From Hemibagrus wyckioides (Eukaryota > Chordata > Actinopteri > Siluriformes > Bagridae): DNA of 64,000 nt. A program made the translations under genes and the position numbers. The stretch spans positions 21,944,646 to 22,008,645 of the forward strand of contig NC_080712.1 of the NCBI RefSeq assembly GCF_019097595.1. The letters run 5' to 3'. The notes beneath the pieces are model-generated. The model searched no databases. It was not told the DNA's origin and worked only from the letters and a program-made list of their open reading frames with translations. Below are positions 52,607 through 64,000 of the stretch, piece by piece (position 1 is the stretch's first letter; each line of letters opens with the position of its first letter).

Positions 52607-55210
52607 GTATGTATGTATGTTTGTATGTGTGTATATATATATTTATATATATAATGATCTGTATGTAAAAAATACACTGCCATAACATTAAAACTACTGA
52701 CAGGTGAATTGAATAATGTTGAATTTTAATCTCTTTTAAAAAGGGGAGGGATATATTAGGCAACAAGTAAACAGTCAGTTCTCTTAATGTGATGGAAGCT
52801 GGAAAGATGGTCAAACGTAAGGATCTGAATGACTTTGACAAAAAATGTGATGGCTAGAGGACTGGGTCAGAGCATCTCAAAATGGCAGGTCTTTTTGGTT
52901 GTTCCCAGTATACAGTGATTAGCACCTACCAAAAGTTACAGGTCCATGAGCACCCAAGCCTTATTGATGCACATGGGGAGTGAAGGCTAGCCTGTCTGTT
53001 CCGATCTCACAGAAGAACTAATGTAGCACAAATTGCTGAAAAAGTTAATGCTGACTATGATAGAAAGGTGTCAGAACAGTGCAGAACACAGTGAATCACA
53101 TTATGGGGCTGTGTAGGCTGCAGACTGGTCAGAGTGCCCATGCTGACCCCCTACAAAGGATGTATGAGCATCAAAACTGGAGCATGGAGCAATGGAAGAA
53201 GGTGGCCTAGTCTGATAAATCAGTTGTTTGTTTGTTTTTTGTGGGTCTCTTGGTTGGTTTGCAAAATTACCAGGGAAAGTGAGGGCACCAGGATGGGAAA
53301 GAAGGCAAGGCAAGACCAAGAACACTCCTTCATGGCAGGTCTTGTGGAGATCAATGGGTCAGTGCCTTTTTCTTGGCACAAGGGGGTCCTACACAGTATC
53401 AGGCAGTTGGTTTTAATGTTATGGCTATTCAGACTTTCCAGGATGAATGCTTCATTATGATGTAAACCTTCTTATTACATGTTAATCTCTTAGACAGTTA
53501 ATTTTTTTTTTTGCTTTTTCGTGTGCACGTGTGTAGGTACAGGAAATGCTGGGAGATTTGGAATCTGTACATGCAGAGGCTATTTTGCAGTGTGTGCATG
53601 CCAGGCAAGAGGAGATCAAGCAAGCACTTGTGGACAGAACCAACAGAATCTGCAGTTCACAACTAGATGACTTCAACTGGCAGCTAAAAGTACGCACAGT
53701 GTAAAGTTGTCCGGTCTAGGGATTCAATGTCCAAATTGGGCCCAAAAAGTGTCAATATTTTGTGTGGCCACTATTATTTTCCAGCACTGCCTTAACCCTC
53801 TTGGGCATGGAGTTCACCAGATCTTCACAGGTCCTGGAGGCCACTGGAGTCCTCCTCCACTCCTCCATGATGACATCACAGAGCTGGTGGATGTTAGAGA
53901 CCTTGCGCTCCCCCACCTTCCGTTTGAGGATGCCCCACAGATGCTCAATAGGGTTTAGGTCTGGAGTCATGCTTGGTCAGTCCATCACCTTTACCCTCAG
54001 CTTCTTTAGCAAGGCAGTGGTCATCTTGGAGGTGTGTTTAGGGTCGTTATCATGTTGGAATACTGCCCTGCGGCCCAGTCTCCGAAGGGAGGGGATCATG
54101 TCACAGTACATGTTAGCATTGATGGTTCCCTCAATGAACTGTAGCTCCCCAGTGCCGGCAGCACTCATGCAGGCCCAGACCATGACACTGGTTCTAGGCA
54201 ATCTTCTTATAGCCTAGGCCATCTTTATGTAGAGCAACAATTCTTCTTTTCAGATCCTCAGAGAGTTCTTTACCATGAGGTGCGATGTTGAACTTCCAGT
54301 GACCAGTATGAGAGAGCGTGAGAGCGATAACACCAAATTTAACACACCTGCTCCCCATTCACACCTGAGACCTTGTAACACTAACAAATCACATGACACC
54401 AGGAGGGTAAATGGCTAATTGGGACCAATTTGGACATTTCCACTTAGGGGTGTACTCACTTTTGTTGCCAACGGTTTAGACATTAATGGCTGTGAGTTAT
54501 TTTGAGGGGACAGCAAATTTACACTGTTATACAGGCTGTACACTCACTACTTTACATTTACAGAGTGTCATTTCTTCAGTGTTGTCACATGAAAAGATAT
54601 AATAAAATATTTACAAAAATGTGAGGGGTGTACTCACTTTTGTGAGGTACTGTATATATTGTACTTGAACATTGTTGTAAAGCTTGCTCTCTGTGAGCCT
54701 TTGAATAACTTTCCAGCAGAAGATTGCATTTGGCTCAGTTACACAGAGAATATCCATATTGTGAATCAGCCAGTATCCATCTTTCTGTTATCAGGATTAT
54801 ATAGAAAACGTAACAAAATGTGGTCAGAGCAATTCTCGCCCTGCTAATTAAGACGATGATTAGGTTGATCAAATAGCTTTCTGTTTCTATCTCATCCCAC
54901 CCTTTTTGTCTTTTTAGCTTGCATTATCCAGCGATAAACTGTCATCCTTAAACACTCCTTTACTGAACCTCTGTCTTGACCTGACGGAGAATGGAATCCA
55001 GAGAGCTGTAACCATAGAAATGAACAAAGAAGAGCTAAACACACTCATCACCACATTAGAGGCAGCTAACAAGGTACCCTTTTTCTCTCACATGCATCAT
55101 TTCTCAGAATTTGATCCTTTTTGGAGCTGCACACTAGCATGTTTATGCCTGCACTCACATCACCTCTAACACACTGCGTACTCTCACAGGTGATGCTGCA
55201 GATGAAATAA
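50681..55210 (+). CDS. commd8: COMMD8, COMM domain-containing protein 8, 5 exons
   Basis: Exons 50681-50725, 51189-51344, 53537-53689, 54918-55073 and 55190-55210 are all in phase 0 and give 176 residues (human COMMD8 is 183). The N-terminal helical part includes [13 protein letters not shown] and [18 protein letters not shown]; the C-terminal COMM domain covers about residues 110-176 ([18 protein letters not shown], then [20 protein letters not shown]). COMMD proteins form the hetero-decameric ring of the Commander complex, which works with CCC and Retriever in endosomal recycling, and influence NF-kB. The ATG has C at -1 and C at -2 but a G at -3 (GCC ATG C). The exon-2 donor is the weak GTTAAA. 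Introns 2 and 3 are packed with Tc1-like elements. It sits between atp10d and gabrb1, as in human 4p12. Confidence 0.95.
51393..52545. mobile_element. Two nested Tc1-like elements in commd8 intron 2
   Basis: The outer copy begins GTATTGCCAAAAGTATGTGG at about 51393 and ends GTGTCCACAAACGGTTGGTC at about 52535. It is interrupted by an element with about 70-bp inverted ends (51436-52128; left ACACTATATTGCCAACAG). The inner one keeps a minus-strand transposase C-terminus at 52077-51574 ([34 protein letters not shown]) without the rest of the protein. Confidence 0.8.
52560..52655. repeat. (TA)n-(CA)n-(TATG)n compound microsatellite
   Basis: Consecutive TA, CA and GTAT runs between two Tc1-like elements in commd8 intron 2. 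Confidence 0.9.
52672..53440 (+). mobile_element. Tc1-like element, decayed, plus orientation
   Basis: Left end ACTGCCATAACATTAAAACT and right end AATGTTATGGCTATTCAG are inverted. Interior text follows the family of 777-1285: GCTGGAAAGATGGTCAAACG, GGTCAGAGCATCTCAAAATG, GAGCAATGGAAGAAGGTGGC. The catalytic C-terminal half is deleted. Confidence 0.7.
53715..54660 (-). mobile_element. Tc1-like element with partial transposase (minus)
   Basis: The right end (GTACTCACTTTTGTGAGGTA; GCCAACGGTTTAGACATTAA) is typical of a widespread fish Tc1 family. On minus, 54201-53752 gives a C-terminal transposase half: [33 protein letters not shown] (second D) and [20 protein letters not shown] (third acidic E), with one frame break near 53970-53977. 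The N-terminal half is lost or shuffled. It lies in commd8 intron 3. Confidence 0.85.
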
Positions 55211-57950
55211 ACTGGAGCTGTCACTGTGCAAGGACATGGATCAGGAGCGAGGAAACTGCTTTTAAAGGACACTGCTACTGTGCAAACAGAAAAAAGAAAG
55301 ACAAGGATGAATGTGTGTATCTGAATTTGTGTGTATTGAGCCGAGCACATGAGGAGGTCGCCTCAGTAAATAGCTGTGACTCAGTGCCTCCGTTGGTTGT
55401 ATGGTGTTGACTAAGGCTTAGATCATTATGTTTAACCGCATTGGAAGCGGACTGATATAACAATATTTGCTTCAATTTTCTACATTTCATTTGAAAGAGA
55501 CATCAGTAGATTGGTATGTAAAAATCTGCACCTTCTTCATGCGTTTTTAAAAATGAAAAAAATCAGACAAGCCATTTCCCTGTTCTAAAAGGTGAATAAA
55601 TATGGAAGATGATGTATAGAATTGAACACTGTTCAAATGAGCGCATGTCAATTACTGAAGATTGAAATGAATGCACATTAACCTAGTCAAAGCTCCTGGT
55701 AGATAAACCACTGCTCATTGAGGAGTAACAGATAATAATTAATGTGAGCAGAGCCTGTAACAGATAATTAATGAGAGCAGAGTCTCTCTGATTAGAATTT
55801 TCTTCATCGTTTCCCTTCCCTGGTCTAGCCGTCTTTCGGGTTTCAATTAAACTGTTAGTTTGGTTAATTTTCCCTCCTCTAAGGAGAACCCTGGCTGTAT
55901 GAGTATGTGATGGCGAAGGAATTGATTATTAAATAAACTACTTTTTTTTTTTTTTACTATTCTATCCCTTCAGCAATTTGCCTTATGCTACATAGTTGAG
56001 CTACTCAGCCAAAAAAGCTTACTCTTCTCATTCCCACTGAAAATCTGTGGGGGAAACTTAAGGCACTCTTTTCCAAGGGCTCTTAAGAGGTACTGTATAT
56101 GTTAAATTATACTCTGATGATGGGAAAAATTTATATACTAAGGAAGGGAAACGGCATTCGACAGACACAAGTGTCTTCTAATATGTTTTCTCTTTAAAGC
56201 TACAACAAACAAATCACAATGGCACTAGTTTGGTGAAATATTTTATTTGAATCCTTCAAGGTTTCTCATTGTTTAAGAGGATTCTTAAGAACAACTGTGC
56301 TTGTGTTCATAACACGCACACATACATACACGCTCATTGGTCTCACTTGTGTACCGGTAGCACACATCCTCATCAGCACGGGAGCACAAAGATAAAAAGC
56401 ATGAATTCAGTTCACTATGCTATATAAACAGCTTTAAATGTTTTAAATGAGAACAGCATTGCCTTTAATCAGTTTTTGGCCTTTGCTGAAAACTCCGGTC
56501 ATCAAGCATTTCTACTGAAGTCTTATGTGTATGCATTGTGTATGTTGTGTTTAATCAGAAAGTGTACAGACATGTTGTAACTGTGTGTGTGTGTCTGCTC
56601 TGGATCATGTTTCAATAATCTCTTATTGACTTAAAGAGCAGAGGTACAGTTACCTCACTGAGAATTAATTACATGGATACTCCTCTCCAAGTCAAAGATT
56701 GTCACTGATATACTGGAATGTTCTATTAGCTACTAGCATGCCTATGCAATATCTATACTTTTAACATATAGCATCTTAAAAGCCCAACTAACCTTGTCAA
56801 TATGGAAACCTTGAGTTAGATTTGAGTTAGAAAAGTTCATTCACCGCAGGTTTTCTCTCTTGCTTACTGCTTGACCCTGTCAAATATCACAATTTTATTT
56901 CAAAGGCACACATTAAGCCTGAAGAAATAACAGCAGGTTGGTTAGATCCTGTCTGCATTTTGGCCTTTCTCTTTTGTTTTTGAGGTGATCCTGGGTACCA
57001 CACAAGTCACAGTGAACATGTTAAATATAAAGCTTAATATATGTACAAATTAAGGGTTGACACTCAAACCACAGGGTTGTAAAGAAACCAGAACCCAGGC
57101 TGAATTCATTCTGAGCTTGTGGTGGTTGAACTGAGACGTTTTTACCCAGTGTGAAGCAGGGAATTTAAGTCGAATCATGCATTTATGAATATTGTGATGT
57201 CTTTCAGTGTCTCTTTCTTCAGCCTTTTAATTTGACACAAAAAAAAAAAGACTTGGCTGCTGTGCCATGTTAAGAGTATACAATAACCCATGGTAATGTT
57301 TGTTAGTACAAGAAATTATGACAATGACTTTTTTTTTTAAGTACCTGACTTCTTAATTAAAGAAACATACTTTTACACAGGTTTTGTGAAAAGATTTAAA
57401 ATATGTTTGTTTGTATATATCCCTGCTGTATTTTCAGCTAATTTGTCATCATGTTGTAAAACATGTACAAGAGCTAAGTGTGGCAACTCTAAGGACTATC
57501 TAATGCGCAAATATTTAGTGCACCAATTGTGTATTAGCACATGGGCCGACCTCCCAAAAAAACCCAACCCAAACTGCAGTGTCCTTTAAGTCTAGAATTT
57601 CCCAAAAGAGTGCAAATATTTAAAAGGCTGGTACATAATGTTTATTGGCTAAAGCCATATTGTCTGACTTTTAAATGCTGCCTACAGCTGTATCTGTTGT
57701 TTGGGCTATAGTGCATTCTTGCACAGTTAAATGCAGCACCATCACACCCCTGTAGTCTATTCTCACATGAAGCAGGGGTGATAAATAGAAAGCTCTAATC
57801 AGAAACTAATAGTAATTACATTATCTAGATGACTGTATAGCTTATATATGGCAGGAGATCAAATTAAATTGCAATTTTAAATAACCCCTAGGTTGAGAAA
57901 GCCTGACCGGATCTGATAAGTGGAAGCTAAGTTGAGTGCAGTACTGTCCC
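55211..57950. other. Intergenic spacer between commd8 and gabrb1 (convergent 3' ends)
   Basis: Holds a candidate commd8 polyadenylation signal (AATAAA, 55595-55600) and, on minus, one for gabrb1 (plus 57641-57646). A block at 55735-55880 is related to 51010-51135. The remainder is AT-rich; no gene seen. Confidence 0.5.
57641..57646 (-). terminator. Candidate polyadenylation signal of gabrb1
   Basis: AATAAA on the minus strand, about 305 bases after the gabrb1 stop codon. Confidence 0.5.
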
Positions 57951-62299
<4,349 letters not shown>

Positions 62300-63029
62300 T
62301 CACTGAACAAACAGTTGTTATCCATTAAAAACTGGTTTGAAGTGAAATGCTCAAGTGGTAAGGTTTTCTATATTTACAGACTGTGTTGTTCTTATACATA
62401 ATATACTTGATAAATAAGCATATAAGCAATTCTGACCCAACAATTATATTCACCTGATATAAATATTACCTCAAACGCTGCTCACATCTTTCAGCACATC
62501 ATATTATTACAAGAGACGCACATCTGACAGCCCTTCCCTCCTCCCTCTGACTCCCCCGTTATTCTGCACAATCTCCTGCTTTCCATCTCTCTTTCCTGTG
62601 CTGGTAATTGCCTTCACACCATCTCAGTCATTGCTGCCATCACAGTGAAATATCACAAGTTAGATCTTAATTATGGTGTGCTTTAATCAACACTGCTGTA
62701 GACATTCAGCAACTGACTCTTGCACATAGCAAAACTTTGGAAAGACTTTTTTTTTTTAGTATTTCAGCTTCAGACAGCTCCAGATGGTTCTGTGTATAAA
62801 ATAAGCCATGCTGCTAGACACATAGCGCAGAGACACACCTAGGAACCCACTCACACTAGCAACAACAAAACTGTTATCCCCCTGTATTGATTTGTTCAGA
62901 AGAACAGAGACAGTTATCTAATCATTAATTACAAATAAGTACATACAGCACTCTAGCATCTGTTAGTGTCTGCACCTCTATTAACAAGCCCAGATTTACT
63001 AAAGGTTTGCATATATATAGTATATAAGC

Positions 63030-63600
63030 AGCTTAATCCATTGTATTTAATTGAATTTAATTTGACTGGTGGCAGAGAGAAATAGACTGGACAAACTAAT
63101 CAGGAGGGCTGGCTCTGTTCACGTTGTTGTTGAAAGAAGGATGTGGTCAAAACTCCATTCAATCCTTGACAACTCTTCTCATCCACTACACAGTGTGCTG
63201 GTTAATCAGAAGAGCACATTCAGTCAGAGACTGATCCCTGCAAAGTGTAGCACTGAGCGCTTTAGGAAATCTTTCGTCCCTGTGGCAATTAAACTGTACA
63301 ATTCCTCCCTTGAAGTGTTGGGACATTTTCATGTGCAATTTCATGTGCAATAATCAATAATGGGTGCTATAGTAATTATGGGCCTTTCGTGCACATTACA
63401 ATATCACCATTATCTACCATGTACAATACAACTTTACCATTATTACTTATTAAAATTATCACCAATTTACAATCCTTGAGTGCAATATTACAGTTCAAAA
63501 CTATTATTTGTACAATATTTGTACAGTATTTGTATTTATTTATTCTATTTTATGGTTTATATAATGGATCTTGATATTTCACATACATTAGTTTTGCATG
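63030..63600 (+). mobile_element. 3' fragment of an L2/CR1-like LINE
   Basis: The frame 63069-63353 reads RLDKLIRRAGSV, SKLHSILDNSSHPLH, FSQRLIPAKCSTERFRKSF and VAIKLYNSS, the C-terminal tail of a LINE ORF2 common in fish, followed by an AT-rich 3' end. Intronic in gabrb1, opposite strand. Confidence 0.65.
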
Positions 63601-64000
63601 TTTGTTGAAATGAATATCCATTTTTACAAATTTCTACCCTAAACTCCAGTGAGCAGAAGGTGTCTATTTCAATGGATTAATTAAGCACATGCATTGTGAT
63701 TTACTCCACCCAAGTGTCACTTGAGGATCACTAAGTGTGTGTGCAAATTAATACACCAAAAGGAAGTAAGTGTGTTCTTTCTCAAAGCTCTGAGTTTCAT
63801 ATCACCTTTCATTTGGTGACCTAGGGAATATGCGCCATTAGTGTAGCTGAGAGGTCTTCGCTCACCATATTGAACACTTCCCTACCATGCATGCAGGGGC
63901 TTTTGTGGGTTTCCCTTTATTTCCTCTCATATTTCTGCCAGTGTCTGCCCATTTTCAGGGCCCATGACCTCTGTCCAAGAAGGAACAAAGTTCTTATCTC
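63600..64000. other. gabrb1 intron, nothing recognised
   Basis: Unique-looking sequence without exon signals; the next upstream gabrb1 exon must lie beyond the window. Confidence 0.4.

Noticed and set aside
53134..53460. 108-codon plus frame in commd8 intron 2
   Set aside because: It is the shifted reading of a decayed Tc1-like transposase.
63069..63353. Upstream gabrb1 exon or host gene
   Set aside because: Opposite strand to gabrb1, and the sequence is a LINE ORF2 tail.

Overview
The window is vertebrate nuclear DNA, almost certainly from a teleost fish. It holds five multi-exon genes with GT-AG introns and a very dense load of fish-type transposons: many Tc1-like families, tRNA-derived SINEs, L1/Tx1-like and L2-like LINE pieces, a chromodomain Ty3/gypsy element, and hAT and Harbinger-type elements. 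The Tc1 density would fit a catfish or similar lineage, but the order cannot be fixed from this sequence alone.

Layout: lamtor3 (+, 290-2391); dapp1 (-, 9753-4675); atp10d (-, 47020-13069), which fills about half the window; commd8 (+, 50681-55210); and the 3' half of a GABA-A receptor beta subunit gene, best called gabrb1 (-, 62264-57951, continuing upstream beyond the window). I rebuilt the exon-intron structures by hand. Coding lengths come out as whole codons (125, 252+stop, 1364+stop, 176+stop), which supports the models. In human, lamtor3/dapp1 neighbour each other at 4q23 and GABRB1/COMMD8/ATP10D at 4p12; here the two groups are joined.

The genes serve different functions: LAMTOR3 is a Ragulator scaffold for mTORC1/MAPK signalling on late endosomes; DAPP1 is an SH2-PH adaptor downstream of PI3K; ATP10D is a P4-ATPase lipid flippase; COMMD8 is a COMM-domain (Commander complex) protein; GABRB1 is a Cys-loop chloride-channel subunit. 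They are not an operon-like unit; the order is conserved synteny.

The most interesting observation is in atp10d. The TM1-TM2 region is encoded twice: by a spliced pair of exons (45.4 and 40.4 kb) that looks ATP10D-like, and by one intronless exon at 38.3-38.7 kb with its own start codon that looks ATP10A-like. Both end in the same splice phase, so both can join the common exon at 36.4 kb. This predicts two flippase isoforms that differ in the lipid entry gate.

The transposons are largely decayed. Several nested insertions keep exact target-site duplications: the Ty3/gypsy element (GTAGG), an hAT element (GTATTGAG) and a Harbinger-like MITE inside it (TAA). Several simple repeats sit directly at splice acceptors.
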